A DNA stretch of 5,858 bases from Thermoplasmatota archaeon. Lineage in GTDB: Archaea; Thermoplasmatota; Penumbrarchaeia; Penumbrarchaeales; Penumbrarchaeaceae. Where the stretch lies: NCBI GenBank assembly GCA_030600725.1, contig JAUVLN010000152.1:1-5858 (forward strand). The letters run 5' to 3'. A model generated the notes under the pieces. The model made no database searches. It was not told the origin of the DNA and saw nothing but the letters and a program-made list of their open reading frames with translations. The position numbers and the translations under genes were made by a program. Within the stretch, counting starts at the first letter, position 1; each line of letters starts with the position of its first letter. Below are positions 1 to 4,445 of this stretch, piece after piece.

Positions 1-465
1 GGAAACGATATCCTCAAGTTCACAGTAAGGGGTTGGAATCAGCGGATACGGGTTGTTCATGAATTTCCTTCCCCGTATGTGGATGTAGTAGATCTTGTCG
101 ATGGTCCCCTCCTTCAATCCGGCATACAGGGAGAAAGCCGACATGTATTTTCGACCGGGGGTGATATCTATGGCAATGTTATTTCCCAACTTCCTCTCCT
201 GGAATATAATATCTTCATAGGTCTTTAAAACCCCCGCAAGATCGTTCTCATCGACGCATTTGCAGTATATCTCCGGTTTCTTTCCACCATATTCCAGGAT
301 GATCCTCTCCATCACGGCAGAGATCCCTGGCAGGAACTCCTTTGTAAACTCGTTGTAGACAAGATAGATGCGGCCCGGGACCCAATCGTCCCTGTCCGCA
401 GCTGCCCAGAACGTGTTGATGACCGCGAATGGAGATGGCCCAATGGTGGTGATCCAGGATCTCAT
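1..465 (-). CDS. CARF-like domain protein, C-terminus beyond window
   Basis: The frame is open from the ATG at 463-465 to the window edge, giving 155 residues and no stop, so the gene is partial. The N-terminus (residues 5-17, ITTIGPSPFAVIN) is a hydrophobic strand followed by a G-x-S-P loop and a helix. Residues 97-115 contain IAIDITPGRKYMSAF, the D-x-T-x-G-[RK]-K-x-M-S pattern typical of the second conserved motif of CARF-type Rossmann domains, which bind cyclic oligoadenylates in CRISPR ancillary proteins and ring nucleases. Family knowledge therefore suggests a nucleotide-sensing N-terminal domain; the effector part (nuclease, HTH or none) is outside the window. A GGAGTGGG ribosome site lies about 8-15 bases before the ATG, which supports this start. 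Upstream is non-coding for about 265 bp. It could instead be a sensor of a non-CRISPR pathway or a DUF6293-like N-domain. The fold assignment is moderately sure; function is inference. Confidence 0.72.
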   Translation of the reverse strand, partial: MRSWITTIGPSPFAVINTFWAAADRDDWVPGRIYLVYNEFTKEFLPGISAVMERIILEYGGKKPEIYCKCVDENDLAGVLKTYEDIIFQERKLGNNIAIDITPGRKYMSAFSLYAGLKEGTIDKIYYIHIRGRKFMNNPYPLIPTPYCELEDIVS

Positions 466-730
466 AGACAAACCCACTCCACGATGAAGGTAACGGAAAT
501 TTGGCTAATTAAGGTATCGATATCCGATCCAACCTAACTTTAACATATGAGTATAATTATGTGTCAAAGTGAGGTCTCTCCCAACATTTACAGGTTCATA
601 TAATAATGATCTGTCAAAGTTGGGATCCAACGGGCGTGAGCTGTGGGTAGGATGGCACCAGTTCCTCGACCTGTTTGGTTCAATAATTGAAATGGGGGTG
701 TCGATCAGATCCTCAATTTTATCCGGGAGG
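466..730. other. Intergenic region between CARF-like gene and HEPN gene
   Basis: I see no convincing gene here. The stretch holds the upstream region of the CARF-like gene (AT-rich blocks at 500-515 and 541-560 on its strand could contain its TATA element, but neither is a clear match). It also holds a 9-bp direct repeat, TGTCAAAGT, at 562-570 and 612-620, exactly 50 bp apart. On the minus strand a stretch following the HEPN stop (about 560-730) stays open in another frame (beginning D-L-P-D-K-I-E-D-L-I-D) but has no start or recognisable family, so I leave it uncalled. Confidence 0.4.
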
Positions 731-1156
731 TCACAGCCTTGGATCGAGGATCTTCATTATCACATCCCTGAACTCACTCGCCCATTCAAGCCTCTCCTGT
801 GCCATTTCCATCGATATATTCTCCCTCGAATCGTAAAGTGAAATATGTCTTTCCCTTCTCATTCTATCGATGGAAGATATGGATATCCCCAATTCCTCAC
901 CGTAATGGGTTCTCAGGTATTCAACGGTACAATAATGACTTCTCTACCTGATCCCATCGGAGAACAGAAGGGCTCTGGAGTAATTCAGCATGGATGTATA
1001 CAATTGTATTGTTCCCCAAACGTTCTTGCCATTATCGATGTTTTCCCCGCCTTCCTCGAAATCCTCCTCGGCCAAATGTATCGTTTGAAGGACGAGAGCT
1101 TTGTCCCTCCTTATCTTCTTCAATTGCCCTTTTCTAACGCACTCATCATAGCTCAT
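731..1156 (-). CDS. HEPN-domain toxin (MNT-HEPN pair), in-frame TAG at codon 71
   Basis: HEPN proteins of this type pair with MNT nucleotidyltransferases; the HEPN partner is usually an RNase toxin. Reading from the ATG at 1154-1156 gives 141 codons to a TGA at 731-733, normal length for the family, but codon 71 (944-946) is TAG. Both halves clearly belong to one domain. Residues 19-70 form the first long helices (ALVLQTIHLAEEDFEEG ... YSRALLFSDGIR). After the TAG come RSHYCTVEYLR, then the catalytic-type motif DRMRRERHISLYD (R98-x5-H104, followed by Y108-D109), then a closing helix. In relatives the sequence around the TAG usually reads like G-[YI]-R-E-K-S-H-Y-C, so TAG sits where an acidic or polar residue is expected. 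The start overlaps the MNT gene by 11 bp and is preceded by GAGGTG eight bases upstream; GTG 1165 and ATG 1162 are alternative starts. It is either a recoded/readthrough gene or a fresh pseudogene. Confidence 0.85.
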
Positions 1157-1706
1157 CACCATCACCTCTCAGGATGTGATGGCTCCGTAACAGTTCCAGA
1201 TAGAAAGTATTTCGTCCCTCCCTCATCGATACCATCTCTTCATCGGAGAGGACCATTACATTGATCGAATCTCCAGTCTCCTCCTCGATCCCCCTCACTT
1301 TTACATTTACCCCCCTGGCATCGATATCATCCCCGATCAATAACAGGTCCCAATCGCTATCTTTTCCATTGGTCCCATTGGCCCTGCTTCCGTAAAGAAC
1401 AAGGGATCCATCGTTGATCCTCTCAAGGGACCTGTGTACCACAATGGAATCGAGGTTCTTGAGTATCTTAACCTGGTTCAACAGGTGGTTCTGTACAGGA
1501 ATGTAATAGGTGCGATAAACGTCATTCCTTCTATTCAAGAACTTTTGATCTACCAATTTATCCAGGACCCTCTTAAGAGTTGTCTTGGGAATATCGGAGC
1601 CTTCAACGAGTTCTTCCAGATACCTTTCGCTATACGGATCATCGAGAAAGAGATACAGTACCCTCAGTTCAGTGCTCAGGATGGGATCCAGAGATGTTCC
1701 ATTCAT
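1146..1706 (-). CDS. HTH-MNT nucleotidyltransferase, antitoxin of the HEPN pair
   Basis: This is the nucleotidyltransferase-like antitoxin of an MNT-HEPN module; family members neutralise the HEPN toxin, in studied cases by AMPylating it. The 186 residues split into an N-terminal winged helix (about 10-75; IPKTTLKRVLDKLVDQKFL is the recognition-helix region) and a C-terminal minimal NTase (about 95-186). The NTase signature is LYGSRANGTNGKDSDWDLLL, with G106-S107 and the catalytic pair D118-x-D120. The usual third acidic position appears to be N149 (in SINVMVLS), a substitution also common in HTH-fused MNT proteins. The start is the ATG at 1704-1706, about 25-34 bases from a TATA-like CATATATATA, so the transcript is probably nearly leaderless. 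An 18-bp perfect palindrome covers the start and suggests autoregulation by the HTH. It ends in TGA inside the start of the HEPN gene, so the pair is one operon. Confidence 0.92.
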   Translation of the reverse strand: MNGTSLDPILSTELRVLYLFLDDPYSERYLEELVEGSDIPKTTLKRVLDKLVDQKFLNRRNDVYRTYYIPVQNHLLNQVKILKNLDSIVVHRSLERINDGSLVLYGSRANGTNGKDSDWDLLLIGDDIDARGVNVKVRGIEEETGDSINVMVLSDEEMVSMREGRNTFYLELLRSHHILRGDGDEL

Positions 1707-1712
1707 GGAACA
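1695..1712. promoter_or_regulatory. 18-bp palindrome over the MNT start codon, candidate operator
   Basis: TGTTCCAT-TC-ATGGAACA is a perfect 8-bp inverted repeat with a 2-bp spacer, and the ATG of the HTH-MNT gene lies inside the right arm region. With transcription expected to begin near the start codon, a protein bound here would block the promoter. The HTH domain of the encoded antitoxin is the obvious candidate ligand, by inference from how toxin-antitoxin operons usually regulate themselves. Confidence 0.5.
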
Positions 1713-1730
1713 AACACATTCCGTATATGG

Positions 1731-1740
1731 TATATATATG
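1731..1740 (-). promoter_or_regulatory. TATA box of the MNT-HEPN operon
   Basis: On the minus strand the sequence CATATATATA lies 25-34 bases upstream of the ATG of the MNT gene. That is the normal archaeal TATA-to-start-site distance, implying an almost leaderless mRNA. There is no purine-rich ribosome site before this ATG, which agrees with leaderless initiation. Confidence 0.6.
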
Positions 1741-1822
1741 TTCTGTTATTGGAATATGTGGCATATTTTCGGCTGATCTCCACATAGTCCTGCAACTGTC
1801 CAGTCGAACTCAGATCAACTCA

Positions 1823-1981
1823 TTATGGAATGGGCCCCCCTTCCAGAGCCCATTTCCAGGCGGGGACCACATCAATTCTGAAGCCCCCCTCATCCAGTAC
1901 ATCCTCCTCATCGAAGGTTATGATCAAACCCTTAACAAGTCCATATGATCTCATAGCATCCAGCAATCCATCGATCTGAGA
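1823..1981 (-). pseudogene. C-terminal remnant of a COG1373/DUF4143-type ATPase
   Basis: A minus-strand frame encodes about 53 residues, ending at a TAA-TGA double stop (1823-1825, then 1820-1822). The first part reads SQIDGLLDAMRSYGLVKG and continues LIITFDEEDVLDEGG and then VVPAWKWALEGG. This matches the ending of archaeal/bacterial AAA ATPases with a DUF4143 C-terminal domain, where a helix is followed by G-L-I-[IV]-T, an acidic stretch and V-[IV]-P-x-W-K-W-L. Those proteins are normally near 400 residues, so at least 85% of the gene is missing. The frame remains open further upstream (to about 2200), but there it is only the exact antisense of a plausible plus-strand coding sequence and loses all resemblance, so the break lies near 1975-1990. 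It has no start codon or promoter of its own and I treat it as debris. Confidence 0.6.
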
Positions 1982-2289
1982 TTTGACCTTATGAAATCCT
2001 ACATGGATGAGATAAATTCCACCCTCGGTCAGGGAAATGAAGCACTTGATCTGATCGGGATAGAGGAGGCCCTTGATGATCTGGAGAAACTGGATGCCAT
2101 CATTGAAGATCTTGAGACCATTGAAAGTGATCTTGATGTCCAGCAGGCCGATACTGATGAGGATGATCCAAAGACCTACTTCATTGTGATGATCGTCCTT
2201 CTATCGTTGTACACTATCATTCTCCTCGCGTTCATAGTTACAAAAAGCGGTTCTCAGAAAAAGAGGGAAGAAAAAAAATCGGGGATTGA
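1982..2289 (+). pseudogene. C-terminal remnant of a membrane-anchored surface protein
   Basis: The plus frame from about 1982 (first ATG 1991) encodes an acidic helical stretch (IEEALDDLEKLDAIIEDLE and onward, likely coiled coil), a single membrane helix near residues 63-84 (YFIVMIVLLSLYTIILLAFI) and a short basic tail (KKREEKK). This is the usual tail of archaeal exported proteins anchored at the C-terminus, comparable to the protein at the far end of the window. No ribosome site or promoter precedes ATG 1991, and a TGA lies in frame at 1946-1948, so the N-terminal bulk is missing. Past the basic tail the frame runs into the antisense of the RelE-like gene as far as 2716, which is unlikely to be coding. 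Adding one base to the A8 run at 2271-2278 would bring in a TGA at 2287-2289, a natural end. A complete small membrane protein is the alternative. Confidence 0.5.
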
Positions 2290-2293
2290 TGGA

Positions 2294-2581
2294 TCAATAT
2301 CCATACTTCTTGTGAGCCTCGTCGATGGGAAGCAGCTCTGCAACTCTCACCTGTTTCTCGTCTTCGAGTATGGAATAGAATATGGTCCAGGTCCTGCCGA
2401 TGTGCATTCGGTACCTGAGCTTTCCACTGATAGGCAATCTCTCTTTGTCCCCCGTCCCCCTTCCCGGATAGGGGTTCTCCTTGAGCTTTTTAATGTTCTT
2501 TATTATGATCGAGGAGCTCTTGTCGTCCAGACAGCCAAGGATCTCCTGGACCTCCTGTGTGATCAGGACCTTATAGCTCAT
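2294..2581 (-). CDS. RelE/ParE-family toxin
   Basis: The 95-residue product has the size and features of the RelE/ParE toxin superfamily, small proteins that cleave mRNA on the ribosome (RelE) or act on gyrase (ParE). It begins with the strand SYKVLITQEV, followed by the long helix pair (about 10-36), then NPYPGRGTGDKERLPI, the core strand LRYRMHIGRTWTIFYSILED with R56/R58/R63 as the likely basic active-site residues, and a final strand VRVAELLPID and tail AHKKYGY, as is common in archaeal members. The ATG (2579-2581) overlaps the end of the antitoxin gene by 11 bp, implying translational coupling. It ends in TGA just before the surface-protein remnant on the other strand. All family landmarks are intact, so the toxin is probably functional; RelE-type versus ParE-type activity cannot be decided by eye. 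Confidence 0.9.
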   Translation of the reverse strand: MSYKVLITQEVQEILGCLDDKSSSIIIKNIKKLKENPYPGRGTGDKERLPISGKLRYRMHIGRTWTIFYSILEDEKQVRVAELLPIDEAHKKYGY

Positions 2582-2765
2582 CTATATCGACCAGGTCCTT
2601 TTCGTTCATTGCCTCGACCTTCTCCATCCTGTCCATCAGCTTCTTCCTGTTGTATAACTGGAGCATCTCGGCAAGGATATCATCATACGTCATTCCTGCC
2701 TCCTTGGCGTTGCTGAGCTGTCTCCATATCGCCTCGGACACGGGAATTCGTTTATTCAGGGTCAT
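2571..2765 (-). CDS. RelB-like antitoxin
   Basis: This 64-residue protein precedes and overlaps the RelE-like toxin, the standard antitoxin-first order. The N-terminus TLNKRIPVSEAIWRQLSNAK is a ribbon-helix-helix-like DNA-binding segment typical of archaeal RelB-type antitoxins. The rest (KEAGMTYDDILAEML, then a charged helix ending DLVDIDEL) would wrap the toxin. I chose the ATG at 2763-2765 rather than the in-frame TTG three codons upstream, because a TATA-like TTTAAAATATT lies about 20-31 bases before that ATG, consistent with a leaderless transcript. It ends in TAA. An inverted repeat brackets the TATA box, so the complex probably represses its own promoter. Confidence 0.88.
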   Translation of the reverse strand: MTLNKRIPVSEAIWRQLSNAKEAGMTYDDILAEMLQLYNRKKLMDRMEKVEAMNEKDLVDIDEL

Positions 2766-2779
2766 AATGTACAATTGGA

Positions 2780-2813
2780 TTTACAATATTTTAAACTTGT
2801 GCATAATTGTAAA
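2780..2813. promoter_or_regulatory. Inverted repeat around the RelBE-like promoter, candidate operator
   Basis: TTTACAAT (2780-2787) and ATTGTAAA (2806-2813) form a perfect 8-bp inverted repeat with an 18-bp spacer. The TATA-like element of the antitoxin gene (2785-2796, TTTAAAATATT on the minus strand) sits in and beside the left arm. A bound antitoxin dimer pair would cover the TATA box. Overlap of an inverted repeat with the core promoter is the expected layout for RHH-type antitoxin autoregulation. Confidence 0.5.
2785..2796 (-). promoter_or_regulatory. TATA box of the RelBE-like operon
   Basis: GTTTAAAATATT on the minus strand is centred about 26 bases before the chosen ATG of the antitoxin, so transcription should begin at or near the A of the start codon. 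This helps fix that start. Confidence 0.55.
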
Positions 2814-2847
2814 CCATTATCCTCAACATCCTCTCATCTTTATGAAT

Positions 2848-2857
2848 ATTTATAAAT
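2848..2857 (+). promoter_or_regulatory. TATA box of the HFX_2341-like regulator gene
   Basis: ATTTATAAAT is a near-ideal archaeal TATA element within an AT-rich stretch. It predicts a start site near 2879 and a leader of about 12 bases containing AAGGTGCCTCC, whose GGTG is a ribosome site seven bases before the ATG at 2892. Confidence 0.65.
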
Positions 2858-2891
2858 AATTTAACATTATAATCGTTATTAAGGTGCCTCC

Positions 2892-3650
2892 ATGTCGAAT
2901 CTAAGAGTTGTCATATCCTGCGTATCTTTCGAGACGGTGAAGATCACTCAGCCAATCCTAGACTATCGAGCTGACAGGGTGTACCTGATCCACTCCGGTA
3001 AAAAACCACCCTACATCGATTTCTTCAACGCAGTTACAGAGGTCCTGAAGAAGAGGAGGATCCCCTTCGAGGAGGTTGATATCTTCTACGGGGACTTCAG
3101 GGTCGTCATGAAGACGGTGAGGGAGATCATCAAGAAGGAAAAACAGGAGAGGAACCACGTCTACGTGAATATCGGTGCGGGGCCACAGATATACTCATCC
3201 GCTGCGATGATCGCCTCCATGATGGAAGGGGCCACCCCTTTCAACCCCCCCACGGTCGAATGGACGGTCAAGGATATCAAGAAGGTATTCTACGAGAAGG
3301 GAAAACCCATAGGGAACGCAAAGAAGGTCAAGAAGCCCATGGAGATCCCTGTCTTCGACGTTCGCCCTCCCGATCCAGAACTGATAATGGGACTATCGAT
3401 CTGGAAAAGCATCACCGACAGGATCAAGATCAGGCCCACAAAGGATATCATGATCGAGTTGAATAAAAACGATCTTCTCCCCGATATCTGGCTGGACGAT
3501 CGTCAAACAAAATGCTCCCAGTCAGCGCTGATGAGATACAGGCGGAACTTCCTTGAGAAGTGGGAATCGGAAGGGTGGATCAGAAAGGACAGGAGGGGAA
3601 AGTACACCCTCACCGATCAGGGTGAGATGATCTTGAGCATCTTCGGATGA
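2892..3650 (+). CDS. HFX_2341-like (DUF6293) regulator: CARF-type domain plus winged helix
   Basis: The 252-residue protein resembles the archaeal HFX_2341/DUF6293 family of putative transcription regulators. Residues 1-145 form a Rossmann-like sensor domain: a first strand LRVVISCVSFETVKITQPIL, YRADRVYLIHSG at 25-36, and the conserved VYVNIGAGPQIYSSAAMIAS at 90-109, which corresponds to the ligand-facing motif of CARF domains. Residues about 165-252 are a winged helix (FLEKWESEGWIRKDRRGKYTLTD at the wing). This is the architecture of Csa3-type CARF-HTH regulators, but the sequence fits DUF6293 better and no cas genes are nearby. Its natural ligand is unknown to me. The gene is monocistronic, with its own TATA box and GGTG site, divergent from the RelBE-like operon (126 bp between starts), and ends in TGA before a small terminator. 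Confidence 0.85.
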   Translation: MSNLRVVISCVSFETVKITQPILDYRADRVYLIHSGKKPPYIDFFNAVTEVLKKRRIPFEEVDIFYGDFRVVMKTVREIIKKEKQERNHVYVNIGAGPQIYSSAAMIASMMEGATPFNPPTVEWTVKDIKKVFYEKGKPIGNAKKVKKPMEIPVFDVRPPDPELIMGLSIWKSITDRIKIRPTKDIMIELNKNDLLPDIWLDDRQTKCSQSALMRYRRNFLEKWESEGWIRKDRRGKYTLTDQGEMILSIFG

Positions 3651-3733
3651 TGTCGATAACGATAGAACATCGGGCCCGAAAGCGGCAAAGAATGCTTAAA
3701 GACCTTGACCCTGCATGCCCCCTCATCTATCAT

Positions 3734-3759
3734 CCACCACGCCCGAATGGTGGGTTTTT
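3734..3759 (+). terminator. Terminator after the HFX_2341-like gene
   Basis: CCACCA (3734-3739) pairs with TGGTGG (3748-3753) across an 8-base loop and is followed by G-TTTTT. It lies 84 bp after the TGA of the regulator gene. The stem is short, but a T-run alone is often sufficient for archaeal termination. Confidence 0.5.
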
Positions 3760-3762
3760 CAG

Positions 3763-3784
3763 TGTGATTTCAAGCCAAATCACA
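3763..3784. promoter_or_regulatory. Inverted repeat just upstream of the zinc-ribbon gene promoter
   Basis: TGTGATTT-CAAGCC-AAATCACA is a perfect 8-bp inverted repeat with a 6-bp spacer. It ends seven bases before the TATA-like TAATTATA, a place where an archaeal activator or repressor would touch the BRE/TATA complex. As RNA it could also form a hairpin at the end of the preceding transcript, so an operator is only one reading. Confidence 0.4.
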
Positions 3785-3790
3785 GATAAG

Positions 3791-3798
3791 TAATTATA
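3791..3798 (+). promoter_or_regulatory. TATA box of the zinc-ribbon protein gene
   Basis: TAATTATA is centred about 36 bases before the ATG at 3831, predicting a start site near 3821 and a leader of about ten bases. The GAGG at 3813-3816 would then lie upstream of the transcript start, so initiation may be effectively leaderless. Confidence 0.45.
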
Positions 3799-3830
3799 GC
3801 ACCTGTGTGTGCGAGGTTTATCGCCTTTAG

Positions 3831-4019
3831 ATGGCGTATGGAAATAATAGTATGTATGATGATAGACGTGGAGGGGGCTATGATAGGCCACCTCGTGAGA
3901 TGCATGACGCGATATGTGCAGAATGTAAGCAGGCGACCCAGGTACCATTCAAGCCATCAGAGGATAGGCCAGTGTACTGCAGGGACTGCTATCAGAAGAG
4001 AAGGCCCCAGAGATATTAA
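3831..4019 (+). CDS. Small CxxC...CxxC zinc-ribbon protein
   Basis: The 62-residue product has a disordered, Gly/Arg/Tyr-rich N-terminus (residues 1-22) and one zinc-binding unit: C29-x2-C32, a 17-residue spacer and C50-x2-C53, with the conserved core VPFKPSEDRPVYCRDCY and a basic end KRRPQRY. This pattern is found in a widespread family of short archaeal and bacterial proteins annotated as CxxC-x17-CxxC-type zinc ribbons. Their role is not established; the basic flanks suggest nucleic-acid contact, which is inference. The ATG follows its own TATA box, and the gene is closed by TAA and a strong terminator, so it is monocistronic. Length and all four cysteines are as expected for the family. 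Confidence 0.85.
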   Translation: MAYGNNSMYDDRRGGGYDRPPREMHDAICAECKQATQVPFKPSEDRPVYCRDCYQKRRPQRY

Positions 4020-4037
4020 TGTTTTTCAATTAACCAT

Positions 4038-4094
4038 CAACGGTATCCGTTGTATCTTATTGAATAATATTATCCTATCCTGTTTGACAGGATA
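4038..4094 (+). other. Two hairpins in the 3' region of the zinc-ribbon gene
   Basis: CAACGG-TAT-CCGTTG (4038-4052, 6-bp stem) and TATCCTG-TTTGA-CAGGATA (4076-4094, 7-bp stem) lie between the stop codon of the zinc-ribbon gene and the terminator hairpin that starts two bases after the second one. Together with the terminator they make three consecutive hairpins in about 90 nt. They may be a structured 3' UTR or a small RNA processed from it; no known RNA family is recognised. Confidence 0.4.
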
Positions 4095-4096
4095 TC

Positions 4097-4135
4097 AGGA
4101 CCTTATCCGAAACAAGGATAAGGTCCTTTTTTTTT
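4097..4135 (+). terminator. Strong intrinsic terminator
   Basis: AGGACCTTATCC (4097-4108) and GGATAAGGTCCT (4116-4127) form a perfect 12-bp stem with a GAAACAA loop, followed directly by nine Ts (4127-4135). The layout is that of a bacterial rho-independent terminator acting on the plus strand, ending the zinc-ribbon transcript. On the minus strand there is no T-run after the stem, so it is one-directional. Confidence 0.85.
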
Positions 4136-4150
4136 AATTTTAATTACGCC

Positions 4151-4168
4151 TGGAGAAGATATTCTCCA
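4151..4168. terminator. Hairpin between convergent genes
   Basis: TGGAGAA-GATA-TTCTCCA is a perfect 7-bp stem with a 4-base loop. It lies 19 bases beyond the TGA of the minus-strand gene that ends at 4188. No T-run follows in the minus direction, so this may be a 3'-end stabilising hairpin for that transcript rather than a true terminator. Confidence 0.35.
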
Positions 4169-4187
4169 ATTTCGTTTCTCTTCCTAT

Positions 4188-4445
4188 TCATTTCGAACTT
4201 CTGATATCCTTGAGAAGCTTATCGATCTCCTCGATGTGCGGACCGACACGGATCATGCATTCATCCTTGATCCCGGTGGCCATCTCCGAAGCTCCAGGGA
4301 TAGTAAGTATCCTCTCCATCTCCTTCTGGAACCCTTCCATTGTGAGAAGTCCGATCTTCTCGATCCGATCTAAGCGTTCCTGAAATCCGTCCGGAGAGCC
4401 CCCATCTTCACCTATCGCCTTCTGGAACCCCTTCAGTTCTGGCAC
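4188..4445 (-). CDS. Uncharacterised helical protein, probable C-terminal segment after a frame change
   Basis: The frame from a GTG at 4443-4445 gives 85 residues, largely amphipathic helix, with a duplicated GFQ+ motif (ELKGFQKAI at 3-11, MEGFQKEMERI at 36-46) and a C-terminal charged helix (IEEIDKLLKDIRS). I do not recognise a family. It overlaps the preceding reading frame by 13 bp in a different phase, and its own frame stays open well upstream of the GTG (to 4547, where there is a TAG, then to a TGA at 4560-4562). The likeliest reading is that it is the end of one longer protein split by a single-base indel. The alternative is a separate, translationally coupled gene using GAGGGG 11 bases before the GTG. 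Codon use is like the neighbours. Confidence 0.55.
   Translation of the reverse strand: MPELKGFQKAIGEDGGSPDGFQERLDRIEKIGLLTMEGFQKEMERILTIPGASEMATGIKDECMIRVGPHIEEIDKLLKDIRSSK

Noticed and set aside
562..620. 9-bp direct repeat TGTCAAAGT spaced 50 bp apart
   Set aside because: Only two copies, short, and not placed at a clear promoter; chance cannot be excluded.
569..841. 90-codon plus-strand frame
   Set aside because: Starts at a GTG without a ribosome site, runs antisense into the HEPN C-terminal half and resembles no protein.
845..1264. 139-codon plus-strand frame
   Set aside because: It is antisense to the HEPN and MNT genes, with Pro/Ser/His-rich low-quality sequence and no family resemblance.
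1434..1948. Several overlapping plus-strand frames
   Set aside because: They are shadows of the MNT gene and its upstream region; the strong NTase motif is on the other strand.
2290..2716. Extension of the plus-strand membrane-protein frame to 2716
   Set aside because: It is wholly antisense to the intact RelE-like and RelB-like genes and is Pro/Ser/Cys-rich without structure.
3260..3466. 68-codon plus-strand frame inside the regulator gene
   Set aside because: Alternative frame of the HFX_2341-like gene, extremely charged, with no independent start signals.
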